In this document: one piece after another, positions 7,245 to 13,734 of the stretch
How the letters are laid out: every line of letters starts with the position of its first letter
Numbering within the stretch: the first letter of the stretch is position 1
Source: an uncultured Flammeovirgaceae bacterium
GTDB lineage: Bacteria > Bacteroidota > Bacteroidia > Cytophagales > Cyclobacteriaceae
Direction: 5' to 3'
NCBI GenBank assembly: GCA_937138955.1
Contig: CAKZPJ010000855.1
Span: forward strand, 1 to 14,585
Length of the DNA stretch: 14,585 nucleotides
Position numbers and translations under genes: made by a program
Notes under the pieces: generated by a model
What the model saw: the letters and a program-made list of their open reading frames with translations, nothing else
What the model was told of the DNA's origin: nothing
The model's database searches: none

Positions 7245-8234
7245 ATGTCAGAAAAACAAAAGATACGATGGGGCATTATCGGTTTAGGACAAATTGCCCG
7301 ATCGTTTGCCGAAGACCTAAAACTTGTGCCCGAAGCGGAGCTGACTGCGGTAGCTTCTACCAGTGCATCCCGAGCTAGCGACTTTGCCCGAGAGTTTGAG
7401 TGTGAAAAGTCGTACTCCAGTTACAGCGAATTGTTCCAAGATCTGGATGTAGATGTAGTGTACGTGGCCACTATCCATACCACTCATTTCGAGCTGAGTA
7501 TAGAAGCCATAGTCAATGGTAAACACGTGCTGTGCGAAAAACCGCTAGCGGTCAATAAAGAGCAGGCTACAAAAATGGTTCAGACAGCGAGGGAGCACCA
7601 AGTATTCTTTATGGAAGCCCTCTGGACTCGGTTCAATCCTTCAATTCTTAAAATCAAGGAACTGATTGAACAGGGCAGTATTGGTAAAATCAGATACATC
7701 AACGCCGATTTCACCTTCTATGCACTAGGAAATGACCCCAACTCGCGATTGTTAAATGTAGACTTAGCTGGTGGTTCACTGCTCGATGTGGGGGTGTACC
7801 CTATATTCTTAGCCTATTTGCTTTTAGGTATTCCCGATGAAGTCTTGGCGAAATCTCAGTTTCTCGAAACAGGGGCTGAAATACAGACTTCCATGATCTT
7901 CCAGTACGAAGGTGCCCAAGCCATTCTTTACAGTGGCATGGCAAGCCATACTGATTTCAAAGCCAAAATTTGTGGCGAAGAAGGAGAAATCTATATTGAT
8001 CCGATGTGGTTCCAAACCCCAGGGTTCAAGCTAGTTCAAGAGGGAGAAACTCAATCTCATGACTTACCCACCATTGGTCAAGGGTATGCTCATGAAATAA
8101 TGGAGGTGCACGAGTGCCTCAATACTAATAAAATTGAAAGCTCTAAGTGGAGCCACCAAAATTCTATTGAATTGATGGGAATCGTGGATGACATCAGGCG
8201 GAAGTCAGGCATCAAGTTTCCGTTCGATTCCTGA
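7245..8234 (+). CDS. Gfo/Idh/MocA family NAD(P)-dependent oxidoreductase
   Basis: The 329-residue length is normal for this family of sugar, inositol and diol dehydrogenases. A Rossmann fold opens with IRWGIIGLGQIARSF (7-21), including the GLGQIA nucleotide-binding loop. VVYVATIHTTHFE and HVLCEKPLAVN (94-104) follow, with Lys99 of the EKP motif as the usual catalytic lysine. FMEALWTRFNP (122-132) and GGSLLDVGVYPIF (176-188), with Tyr185, resemble dimeric dihydrodiol dehydrogenase and glucose-fructose oxidoreductase relatives, so the substrate is probably a sugar or diol. It begins with ATG after AATATAAATCCT and has no clear Shine-Dalgarno. It stands alone on the plus strand, preceded by a gene remnant and followed by a possible second remnant on the other strand. 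The exact substrate cannot be read from the sequence. Confidence 0.93.
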   Translation: MSEKQKIRWGIIGLGQIARSFAEDLKLVPEAELTAVASTSASRASDFAREFECEKSYSSYSELFQDLDVDVVYVATIHTTHFELSIEAIVNGKHVLCEKPLAVNKEQATKMVQTAREHQVFFMEALWTRFNPSILKIKELIEQGSIGKIRYINADFTFYALGNDPNSRLLNVDLAGGSLLDVGVYPIFLAYLLLGIPDEVLAKSQFLETGAEIQTSMIFQYEGAQAILYSGMASHTDFKAKICGEEGEIYIDPMWFQTPGFKLVQEGETQSHDLPTIGQGYAHEIMEVHECLNTNKIESSKWSHQNSIELMGIVDDIRRKSGIKFPFDS

Positions 8235-8252
8235 GATGCCTATAAGTTAGCA

Positions 8253-8384
8253 TCACAAGCAGCTAATGCTCTGTAGGGTGGTGATAGCTAAAATCCACGA
8301 AGCAAAAGCAGAACCTATTAGGGAGATAGAGTACTTGTTATATCCAAGCGAGCTTCCGTAAGCTACCAGGCTGGTAATTGTGAG
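8253..8384 (-). pseudogene. Possible membrane-protein C-terminal remnant
   Basis: On the minus strand, directly after the TAG stop of the acetyltransferase gene and in the same frame, 43 codons stay open to a TGA at 8253-8255. The conceptual peptide is hydrophobic and protein-like, including SLVAYGSSLGYNKYSISLIG and SAFASWILAITTL, which would form one membrane helix. It has no start codon. It could be the tail of a lost transporter-like gene, or chance. A run of this length without a stop is not rare, so only composition argues for it. Confidence 0.3.
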
Positions 8385-9029
8385 CTATTGCCCCTTTTGT
8401 TGTACAGCCTCTTTCAACTTATCTATCCGGTTTCCGGTCAGATTTTGAATGTTGGCGGTGATTTTCTCGATGGGCCAATCCCACCACTGAAGCTGGAGCA
8501 GCTCGCTGATTTCTTCTTCTTGAAACCTTTTTCTAATTTCTTTGGCTGGATTTCCCCCCACAATTGAGTAGGGTTCTACGTCTTTGGTTACAACCGATTT
8601 GGTGGCTATGATTGATCCATCGCCAATACTTACTCCGGGCATTATGGTAGCTCCAAATCCAATCCAAACATCGTTACCGATAGTAGTATTTCCCTTAGTG
8701 GGGTATTCTTTTCCGTTCATTGCCTCGGACCAATCGTCACCAAAGATAGCGAAAGGATACGTTGAGATTGCTTTGTTTAAGTGATTAGCCCCGTTCATAA
8801 TGAACGTAACATCGGATGCTATCATACAGAACTTACCGATGATTAATTTATCGCCGGTAAAATCAAACAGGTACTTTACATTCTTTTCAAAGTTCTCTAC
8901 TGATTCAAAATCATCGTAGTACGTATAGTCCCCAATAATAATGTTGGGGTTTTTGACTACATTTTTGAGGAAGCAAAGTCTATCGTAGTTCTCAAGTGGG
9001 AATGCCTTATTCTTATCCGGAATATTCAT
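8385..9029 (-). CDS. Vat/CatB-family (xenobiotic) O-acetyltransferase, left-handed beta-helix
   Basis: This hexapeptide-repeat acetyltransferase transfers acetyl from acetyl-CoA to a hydroxyl. It resembles streptogramin A acetyltransferases (Vat) and CatB. From the ATG at 9029 the protein has 214 residues, the usual size; the longer frame to 9080 needs a TTG and adds a non-family tail. Signature stretches are IIGDYTYYDD (31-40), GDKLIIGKFCMIASDVTFI (59-77), MNGANH with the catalytic His83, IGNDVWIGFGATIMPGV, IGDGSIIATKSVVTKDV, PYSIVGGNPAK and LQWWDW. These follow the Vat order closely. The active site is intact, so activity is likely, but whether the substrate is an antibiotic or a sugar or other cell component is not shown. 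One sampled line has 32% G+C against 50% in the Gfo/Idh gene. It is monocistronic and flanked by a possible remnant and a gene-free repeat-bearing stretch. Confidence 0.9.
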   Translation of the reverse strand: MNIPDKNKAFPLENYDRLCFLKNVVKNPNIIIGDYTYYDDFESVENFEKNVKYLFDFTGDKLIIGKFCMIASDVTFIMNGANHLNKAISTYPFAIFGDDWSEAMNGKEYPTKGNTTIGNDVWIGFGATIMPGVSIGDGSIIATKSVVTKDVEPYSIVGGNPAKEIRKRFQEEEISELLQLQWWDWPIEKITANIQNLTGNRIDKLKEAVQQKGQ

Positions 9030-9491
9030 CTCATTATTTTCAATGACGAATAACGACAAATTATTATCATCGCACACCAATATCGTTAGAATAACAATGC
9101 TCTACTAGAACTAATTTATAGCAATAAAAAAATGAACAAGCAATAATAGGTATTTCTAGCCAGGGCTTTTTCGTAAAAACTTGCGATGCCGAAAGTGAAC
9201 ACTTCTGTTTGTTCATTTTTGTCTTGAAACAAAAACGAACCAAAAAATTCAAGAAAATTCAATGCTTCTCCGCACAAAGACTCTCGCACGCCCGCTGAAT
9301 TTTCAGGCCAGCGCACTAAAATGCCGGAAATTTTATTCAAATTATTTTTATGAAAAGGCCGTGTAGCATTATGAGTTCTTTACAAAAGAGCTTTCATTGA
9401 AATAAATATCTACAGATAAATCAGAAAAAATTACCCCTCACTGTAACCTTTCTATTTTCCTGAAGTTTCCCCGTCCAAAAAGCTACCAAAC
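9030..9491. other. 460-bp gene-free stretch with a putative dispersed repeat
   Basis: No convincing gene is present. On the minus strand about 9116-9340 stays open, but the reading (ending in FLEFFGSFLFQDKNEQ and then a low-complexity tail) looks like translation of a repeat, not a protein. The part at about 9170-9310 is unlike the AT-rich flanks: it holds an 11/12-match inverted repeat and a G+C-richer arm around CACGCCCGCTGAATTTTCAG. I recall similar TTTTTGTCTTGAAACAAAAA sequence from intergenic DNA of other Bacteroidota, but cannot check it. The rest (9320-9491) is AT-rich and should hold the promoter of the sigma gene at 9492. Confidence 0.5.
9211..9240. repeat. Inverted repeat, 12-bp arms, in the gene-free stretch
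   Basis: GTTCATTTTTGT (9211-9222) and ACAAAAACGAAC (9229-9240) match as inverted arms at 11 of 12 positions around the loop CTTGAA. The mismatch is A-C in a plus-strand transcript and becomes a G-U pair in a minus-strand transcript. Flanking TTT and AAA extend it past one unpaired C. It is the most structured part of the stretch and a likely core of a mobile or dispersed element. Confidence 0.6.
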
Positions 9492-10031
9492 TTGGATTCT
9501 TACTCTGACAATGCTCTGATGCTAAAGGTAAAAGCCGGGCAGCGCGATGCGATGGGCTTACTCTTTGAGCGTTACCACCGCCGATTGTTTGGCTACTACT
9601 ATCAACTTTCGCAAGAGGCCGAACTAAGCGAGGATTTGGTGCAAAACACCTTTTACCGCATGTTGAAGTATGCCCATACCTACCAAGGAGAAGGGGAGTT
9701 CATTACCTGGATGTTTCATTTAGCCCGCAATGTGTGGGCTGATTATTATAAAAAACAGCAGCGATTACCTACGGAAGAAATGAATCAAGCAGTATCACTT
9801 TTAGTAGCCGAAGAAACTGAGACAGAAGGTCAGCTTACGCAACTTCGACGAGCAATTCAGCACCTTAAGCCCGAACGTAAAGAAGTACTGCTACTTAGTC
9901 GCTATCAGGGCTTGCGCTATCAGGAGATTGCCCAACTACTTAACTGCTCGGAAGCCAACGTGAAGGTGCGAGTTTTCCGGGCAATTCAGGATTTACGCAA
10001 GATTTTTCGCCAACTGGAACAGCAATTATGA
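9492..10031 (+). CDS. ECF-type RNA polymerase sigma factor
   Basis: A 179-residue sigma-70 family regulator that directs RNA polymerase to a dedicated promoter set. Region 2 spans about 20-88, with AMGLLFERYHRRLFGYYY, SEDLVQNTFYRMLKY and TWMFHLARNVWADYYKK. Region 4 spans about 116-170, with HLKPERKEVLLLSRYQGL and the helix-turn-helix YQEIAQLLNCSEANVKVRVFRA. The start is a TTG at 9492. The next in-frame ATG (9519) would remove the N-terminal MDSYSDNAL that matches the usual D-x-x-L-[MI] opening of ECF factors, and a stop at 9444 blocks anything longer without offering another start. Its stop overlaps the ATG of the following anti-sigma-like gene by 4 bp, the classic arrangement for a sigma factor and its regulator. 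Confidence 0.94.
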   Translation: MDSYSDNALMLKVKAGQRDAMGLLFERYHRRLFGYYYQLSQEAELSEDLVQNTFYRMLKYAHTYQGEGEFITWMFHLARNVWADYYKKQQRLPTEEMNQAVSLLVAEETETEGQLTQLRRAIQHLKPERKEVLLLSRYQGLRYQEIAQLLNCSEANVKVRVFRAIQDLRKIFRQLEQQL

Positions 10032-10816
10032 AAGAACAGCACACACTATTGATTATGGATTACCTGGAAGGTCGTTGGGATGATCAGAAGGAGGCTCAAC
10101 TCCAGCAGCTACTAGCCAGCGGAGAAATTAGCCAGGAAGAATTAGCCGATTGGCAAATGCTCTATCAGGAGAGCAGGCAACTACCTACGCCTGCTCCGTC
10201 TGGAAAATTGCGGGAGAATTTCTATACGATGCTCGGCAGTTGGGATCAGTCTCCAAGCCTAAGTTGGTGGCAGCGAATTCTTCAGCCGTTCAACACATCT
10301 ATTCGGGTATCTCAGTTGGTTACGGCTGCTTTGCTATTATTTATTGGTATAGCGGTTGGCTTCTGGTTAAGCCCGACCCAACGCTACGAATCACAAATTG
10401 GGCAATTGTCTTCTGAAGTGCAGCAAATGCGCGAAGCTATGGTGCTTACTCTGCTGGAGCAGCCTTCAGCTATGCAACGCCTCAAAGCGGTAAGCATTAG
10501 CACTGATCTATCGTCTTCTACCGAAAAAATTCATCATGCCTTACTCCGTAACCTGAATGAAGACCCGCAGGTTAACGTCCGACTGGCCGCTCTGGAAGCA
10601 CTACTCCCCTACGCTCACGATTCATTGGTGAGACAGGGATTGGTACAATCTATCGCCCAGCAAAATGACCCTCTGATGCAAATTGCCCTAGCGCAAATAA
10701 TGGTTGAACTCCAGGAAAAACAGGCGGTAGACCCGCTGCTAGATTTACTAAAAAAGGAAAACCTAAACCAGGACGCTCAGCAAACCATTGAGCAAAGCCT
10801 GGAGATCCTCATCTAA
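10028..10816 (+). CDS. Membrane anti-sigma-like protein with HEAT repeats
   Basis: The 262-residue product is the probable regulator of the sigma factor, whose gene it overlaps by 4 bp. Residues 1-50 (MDYLEGRWDDQKEAQLQQLL in the opening part) look like the cytoplasmic sigma-binding end of anti-sigma factors, but there is no cysteine anywhere in the protein, so it is not a zinc-binding ZAS type. A single membrane helix lies at about 95-114 (VTAALLLFIGIAVGFWL). A short predicted coiled coil (SQIGQLSSEVQQMREAM) follows. Residues about 165-262 are helical repeats of HEAT type, for example NVRLAALEALLPYA and QIALAQIMVELQEKQAVDPL. The topology would put the HEAT repeats in the periplasm as a sensor or protein-binding surface. 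That role is inferred from architecture and gene order. The call as an anti-sigma factor is likely but unproven. Confidence 0.82.
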   Translation: MKEQHTLLIMDYLEGRWDDQKEAQLQQLLASGEISQEELADWQMLYQESRQLPTPAPSGKLRENFYTMLGSWDQSPSLSWWQRILQPFNTSIRVSQLVTAALLLFIGIAVGFWLSPTQRYESQIGQLSSEVQQMREAMVLTLLEQPSAMQRLKAVSISTDLSSSTEKIHHALLRNLNEDPQVNVRLAALEALLPYAHDSLVRQGLVQSIAQQNDPLMQIALAQIMVELQEKQAVDPLLDLLKKENLNQDAQQTIEQSLEILI

Positions 10817-10856
10817 ATATCATTTGTTCTAACACTCACTCATTTAATTTTTATCC

Positions 10857-11735
10857 ATGAAACTCATAACCCTGCTTACTATTATCATCAGTTCGGCAGC
10901 CTGGACAACAGCTCCTCCCTCTCATCAGGAGACAATTACCCGCAGTCTCCGGTTTTCAGAAGCCAGTGCTGACAATGAACTATGGCTGAAAAATATTCAG
11001 GGAGATGTTACTGTAGTTGGCTACGATGGTGAAACCGTAGAAATCAGCGTAGAAAAAACGATCGAGGCTCGGACTCAAGAACGCCTACAGCAAGGTATAG
11101 ATGAGATACAACTGGCAGCCGAACTAGATAGCACCTTTATGCTGGTGTATATGGATGCTCCTTTCGTAGATGCTCGCCGTAAAGGTAACCATTTTCACTA
11201 CCGTGCCGACCATCATCACAATGATTGGAATCAGCCTAAATACAACTACCGAATGGACTTTACGGTGCGCGTGCCGAAAACTATCAGCCTTAGAGTATCT
11301 ACCATTAATGAAGGAACCGTTACAATTAAGAACGTACAGTCCCCGCGCATCGAGGCTCATAACGTGAATGGGGCTATTCAGGCAACTGACATTAGCGGAC
11401 AAACTTCAGCGGTCACCGTAAATGGTGATGTGGATATTTCTTTCACGGAAGCTCCGGCTGAAGATAGCCGCTTCAAAACCATCAACGGAGACATTACGCT
11501 ACTGATGCCGGAAAATCTATCGGCTGATGTATCCTTCAAAAGCATGAACGGCGACTTCTATACCAACTTTGAGCAGATTGATTATTTACCGGCTGAAGTT
11601 TCCTCAGCGAAGAAGAAAGGTCGTAAGCGAACTACCTACTGCATTGATCGCTCAACCAAAATACTCATTGGTCAGGGTGGCCCTGCTGTAGAAACCGAAA
11701 CCCTCAACGGCGAAGTATATTTGAAACACAGCTAG
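10857..11735 (+). CDS. Secreted DUF4097-type beta-repeat protein (copy 1)
   Basis: The 292-residue product has a signal peptide (MKLITLLTIIISSAAW, cleavage near residues 18-20) and should be exported. The mature protein contains the DUF4097 pattern of short beta strands marked by a hydrophobic residue followed by N-G: VNG (170-172), VNG (188-190), ING (209-211), MNG (230-232) and LNG (283-285), each next to a strand such as DITLLMP. Such repeats form a solenoid and are called putative adhesins in Bacteroidota; a related fold occurs in Firmicutes LiaX. A His-rich loop (NHFHYRADHHHND, about 111-123) is a notable insertion and could bind metal. It starts 40 bp after the HEAT-type anti-sigma gene and is probably in the same operon. 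Function inferred: an envelope protein made in response to the sigma factor. Confidence 0.87.
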   Translation: MKLITLLTIIISSAAWTTAPPSHQETITRSLRFSEASADNELWLKNIQGDVTVVGYDGETVEISVEKTIEARTQERLQQGIDEIQLAAELDSTFMLVYMDAPFVDARRKGNHFHYRADHHHNDWNQPKYNYRMDFTVRVPKTISLRVSTINEGTVTIKNVQSPRIEAHNVNGAIQATDISGQTSAVTVNGDVDISFTEAPAEDSRFKTINGDITLLMPENLSADVSFKSMNGDFYTNFEQIDYLPAEVSSAKKKGRKRTTYCIDRSTKILIGQGGPAVETETLNGEVYLKHS

Positions 11736-11744
11736 TAAAAAGAT
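11728..11744 (+). repeat. 17-bp direct repeat, copy A (spans the stop of DUF4097 copy 1)
   Basis: ACAGCTAGTAAAAAGAT covers the last codons and TAG of the first DUF4097 gene. Copy B at 11868-11884 (ACAGGTAGTAAAAAGAT) matches at 16 of 17 bases, 140 bp downstream. It may mark an old duplication or slippage event. Confidence 0.7.
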
Positions 11745-11770
11745 ATGAAATATGAGATGTGAAATATAAA
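11743..11770 (+). repeat. Heptanucleotide tandem repeat tract 1
   Basis: Four consecutive 7-nt units: ATATGAA, ATATGAG, ATGTGAA, ATATAAA. Each differs from the first by one or two bases. It sits in the noncoding spacer after the first DUF4097 gene. Confidence 0.7.
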
Positions 11771-11867
11771 AAGGTTAGAAGCACGAAGGTAGGAGTTGGA
11801 GGAAGGGAGTCAGGACAACCGAAGAAGAAAGAACAAATAATGCCTCTGTGGTGCAGTACAGTTGACA

Positions 11868-11884
11868 ACAGGTAGTAAAAAGAT
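11868..11884 (+). repeat. 17-bp direct repeat, copy B
   Basis: ACAGGTAGTAAAAAGAT repeats the 3' end of DUF4097 copy 1 (see 11728-11744) with one mismatch, in noncoding DNA. Confidence 0.7.
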
Positions 11885-11908
11885 GGAAATGCAAAGAAGC
11901 CGAAACTC

Positions 11909-11936
11909 ACTTGTAACCTGAAACTTGTAATCTTTA
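11909..11936 (+). repeat. Heptanucleotide tandem repeat tract 2
   Basis: Four consecutive 7-nt units: ACTTGTA, ACCTGAA, ACTTGTA, ATCTTTA. Units 1 and 3 are identical. The unit sequence differs from tract 1, but the period is the same. Confidence 0.7.
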
Positions 11937-11949
11937 AAAACTAATAACA

Positions 11950-12010
11950 ACCAGCAATTTAACCATTCAACAATTGAGCAGTCAAAAATTAACCCATAAA
12001 ACAATGAACG
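11950..12010 (+). repeat. Degenerate 7-9-nt repeat tract 3
   Basis: The tract contains related units AATTTAACC, ATTCAAC, AATTGAGC, AATTAACCC, ATAAAAC and AATGAAC. It runs up to the second DUF4097 gene and includes the ATG at 12004, which argues that this ATG is not the start codon. Confidence 0.5.
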
Positions 12011-12036
12011 TTTTGCCTCACTTATCACGCGATATT

Positions 12037-12846
12037 ATGAAATTGATTCGTATTATTTTGATTACCCTTATCGTCTACCTGATTGCTTTCGGGATGGCGA
12101 AAGCCCAAGATGAACTGCTAGCTATTCCGCTGAGTAATCCCGGACAGCCTGGAGAACTTCGAGTAGAACTAGTACGAGGTTCTATCTTCATTCGGGGATA
12201 CGAGGGATCAGAAGTAGTTGTACAAACTGCTCCAACTGAAAGTAACTATGTCGACGACAACCAAGGTCGAGATGGTCTGCGGAAAATTAGTAGCGGGGGC
12301 AATATCTCAATGGAAGCTATTGAAGAAGATAATCGAGTTACGGTTCGATCTCGGGCCCCGGAAAGTTCTTTTGATTTTGATATTCAGGTGCCTCGCAACT
12401 TTTCAGTTAAAGCCAAGGCCATAAACGACGGTACAATATTCATTGAAAATATTAATGGAGAAGTAGAAGCAACTAATATCAATGATGATGTAGAGCTTCA
12501 GAATATTTCCGGTTCGGCTGTAGTGAGCACAGTGAACGGAGAAATAACAGTAGTATTTAACGAAGTAACACCCGACACGCCAATGTCATTCACTACTCTG
12601 AACGGAGATATCGAAGTTACTTTCCCGACCTCTACAGCTATGTTGGCAAAAATGAAAACGTTGAATGGAGAAATATTCACTGATTTTGATATGGATGTAA
12701 AAGCCAATAATAAGCGAGAAAGTTCTAATGACAGAGGGATTTACCGAGTGAAAATCGATAAGGAAATTATGGGAACTGTAAATGGAGGTGGTCCCGAAAT
12801 CTATTTCAAAAGCCACAACGGCGATATTATCATTCGGAAAAAGTAA
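12037..12846 (+). CDS. Secreted DUF4097-type beta-repeat protein (copy 2)
   Basis: The frame is open further upstream (TTG 11974, ATG 12004), but the ATG at 12037 begins a clean signal peptide, MKLIRIILITLIVYLIAFGM, with cleavage near AKA-QDE at residue 23. This gives 269 residues. The mature protein repeats the strand-NG pattern of copy 1: ING (139-141), VNG (166-168), LNG (188-190), LNG (209-211) and HNG (260-262), with GSIFIRGYEGSEV near the start corresponding to GDVTVVGYDGETV of copy 1. It is evidently a diverged paralogue, and lacks the His-rich loop. It follows copy 1 after a 301-bp repeat-rich spacer, so it may have its own promoter. The sequence from 12840 to 12861 forms a weak bidirectional hairpin with the convergent gene. 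Role inferred as for copy 1. Confidence 0.87.
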   Translation: MKLIRIILITLIVYLIAFGMAKAQDELLAIPLSNPGQPGELRVELVRGSIFIRGYEGSEVVVQTAPTESNYVDDNQGRDGLRKISSGGNISMEAIEEDNRVTVRSRAPESSFDFDIQVPRNFSVKAKAINDGTIFIENINGEVEATNINDDVELQNISGSAVVSTVNGEITVVFNEVTPDTPMSFTTLNGDIEVTFPTSTAMLAKMKTLNGEIFTDFDMDVKANNKRESSNDRGIYRVKIDKEIMGTVNGGGPEIYFKSHNGDIIIRKK

Positions 12847-12861
12847 AGATAAACTTACTTT
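12840..12861. terminator. Weak bidirectional hairpin between convergent genes
   Basis: AAAGTAA (12840-12846) and TTACTTT (12855-12861) are perfect 7-bp arms around an 8-nt loop. They fill the 16-bp gap between the convergent stops, with A-rich sequence to the left and TTTATT to the right. The stem is almost all A/T, so it would be a weak terminator for either strand. Confidence 0.35.
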
Positions 12862-12862
12862 A

Positions 12863-13627
12863 TTAAGGGGAGTCTTTGCAAAACTGCTCGGTTAGGTCTT
12901 CGTACTTTTTCACTACAGCAATGTAGTCTTCTGCCGTTTCAAACTGGAGCTTATTAGCTCGTACAAACTTTCTGAGTTCTTTCCGCTGATCGTCTAAAGC
13001 ATCTAAATTAAAATCATGCGCTTGGCGGTTCTCTACGTCAACCAAGAACCACCGATAATCCATAATAAACTTCGTGGCTGAGGCCGCATTGGCTTGGTAG
13101 GCGTGGGCGTAGCTCATATTAACGTACTCGTAGCTTCTGGACATTGCCCCCCCTGGCCCCGGCACGTAATTCGTAATTTCGGCTACTATTGATCGGCTAC
13201 CTAAAATAGCGTAAAAACAATCTTCGTACAATAACTCGGCGAACATAGGCCGATTGTTGATAAGGGGAAGAGAATAGTACGTATGGTCGGTATAGGTATC
13301 ATGATTGTAAAAAGAAAAGCTTTCTATATCGTAAACGGTAAGAATACGAGTTAAATCGCCATCGGCAATTTTTACTAGTCCTTCGGGAACTAGTGGACTG
13401 TAGGACAGTCGACACAGAATGGTTCTTCCGTTCCAAAAGGTTATTTCCCCCTCGTACCACTGATCTACTACTTCGCTAAGGTGTTCCATGTTTTTAACCC
13501 GGAAACTCTTTAAAGCAGGTTTATCCTGACCATATAAAGAAGCAAAGGTAAAAACGATCAAAACAAATGTTGCATATGGTTTAATCCATTTTTGCAGGAA
13601 ATATAATTTGGCAAGCTTCTCTTTCAT
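12863..13627 (-). CDS. Exported protein of unknown function
   Basis: The 254-residue product begins with a basic stretch (MKEKLAKLYFLQKWIKPY), then a hydrophobic core (ATFVLIVFTFASLYG, about 19-33) and a likely signal peptidase site before QDKPA, so it should be exported. The mature part contains EGEITFWNGRTILCRLSYSP and YSLPLINNRPMFAELLYEDC, a Tyr/Ser-rich middle (SYEYVNMSYAHAYQANAAS), and a charged helical C-terminus (LDALDDQRKELRKFVRANKL). The beginning of the mature part resembles Bacteroidota proteins that open with W-x-x-G-x-[IV] strand segments, but I do not recognise a family. It is convergent with the second DUF4097 gene and is not in an operon with PncA, 154 bp upstream. Its leader holds a 6-bp hairpin just ahead of the ATG. 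It is a real gene by length and composition. Confidence 0.75.
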   Translation of the reverse strand: MKEKLAKLYFLQKWIKPYATFVLIVFTFASLYGQDKPALKSFRVKNMEHLSEVVDQWYEGEITFWNGRTILCRLSYSPLVPEGLVKIADGDLTRILTVYDIESFSFYNHDTYTDHTYYSLPLINNRPMFAELLYEDCFYAILGSRSIVAEITNYVPGPGGAMSRSYEYVNMSYAHAYQANAASATKFIMDYRWFLVDVENRQAHDFNLDALDDQRKELRKFVRANKLQFETAEDYIAVVKKYEDLTEQFCKDSP

Positions 13628-13629
13628 AC

Positions 13630-13652
13630 CGGATACTAACTATAGCTATCCG
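13630..13652 (-). promoter_or_regulatory. Leader hairpin just upstream of the exported-protein gene
   Basis: CGGATA (13630-13635) and TATCCG (13647-13652) are perfect 6-bp arms around an 11-nt loop, starting two bases ahead of the ATG at 13627. In the mRNA this would fold in the translation-initiation region. It could dampen or regulate translation, but the stem is short. Confidence 0.3.
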
Positions 13653-13670
13653 ATAAATTTAAAGTATTAT

Positions 13671-13686
13671 AATATTAATTAATATT
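13671..13686. promoter_or_regulatory. Perfect 16-bp A/T palindrome upstream of the exported-protein gene
   Basis: AATATTAATTAATATT equals its own reverse complement and lies 44 bp ahead of the start at 13627, within a stretch that is almost all A/T. It is a plausible operator or promoter element; all-A/T palindromes also arise easily by chance. Confidence 0.3.
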
Positions 13687-13734
13687 TAAAAAGTGCAAAT
13701 AAATCACAAATTGTATGATTACTCTATTTTAAAA

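Larger units (their letters stand above)
11736..12036. other. 301-bp noncoding spacer between the two DUF4097 genes
   Basis: No gene is supported here. The spacer is unusual for an operon interior: it contains three separate degenerate 7-nt repeat tracts (11743-11770, 11909-11936, and a looser one at about 11950-12010), the second copy of a 17-bp repeat, and a purine-rich block at 11771-11840. No clear hairpin terminator with a T-run is visible, so readthrough from the upstream operon is possible. Confidence 0.6.

Noticed and set aside
8364..8376. TACCAG-G-CTGGTA palindrome after the acetyltransferase gene as a terminator
   Set aside because: The stem cannot close fully over a one-base centre and no T-run follows on the minus strand.
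9116..9340. Small minus-strand gene of 74 codons
   Set aside because: It ends in low-complexity hydrophobic sequence and coincides with the putative repeat; it is more likely spurious translation than a gene.
9443..9476. GTAACC (9443-9448) and CCGTCC (9471-9476) as an ECF-type promoter for the 9492 sigma gene
   Set aside because: The motifs resemble ECF -35 and -10 elements, but the 22-nt spacer is longer than the usual 15-18, so autoregulation is not supported.
11743..12010. Repeat tracts as a CRISPR array
   Set aside because: Units are 7-9 nt, degenerate and without spacers, and no cas gene is nearby.
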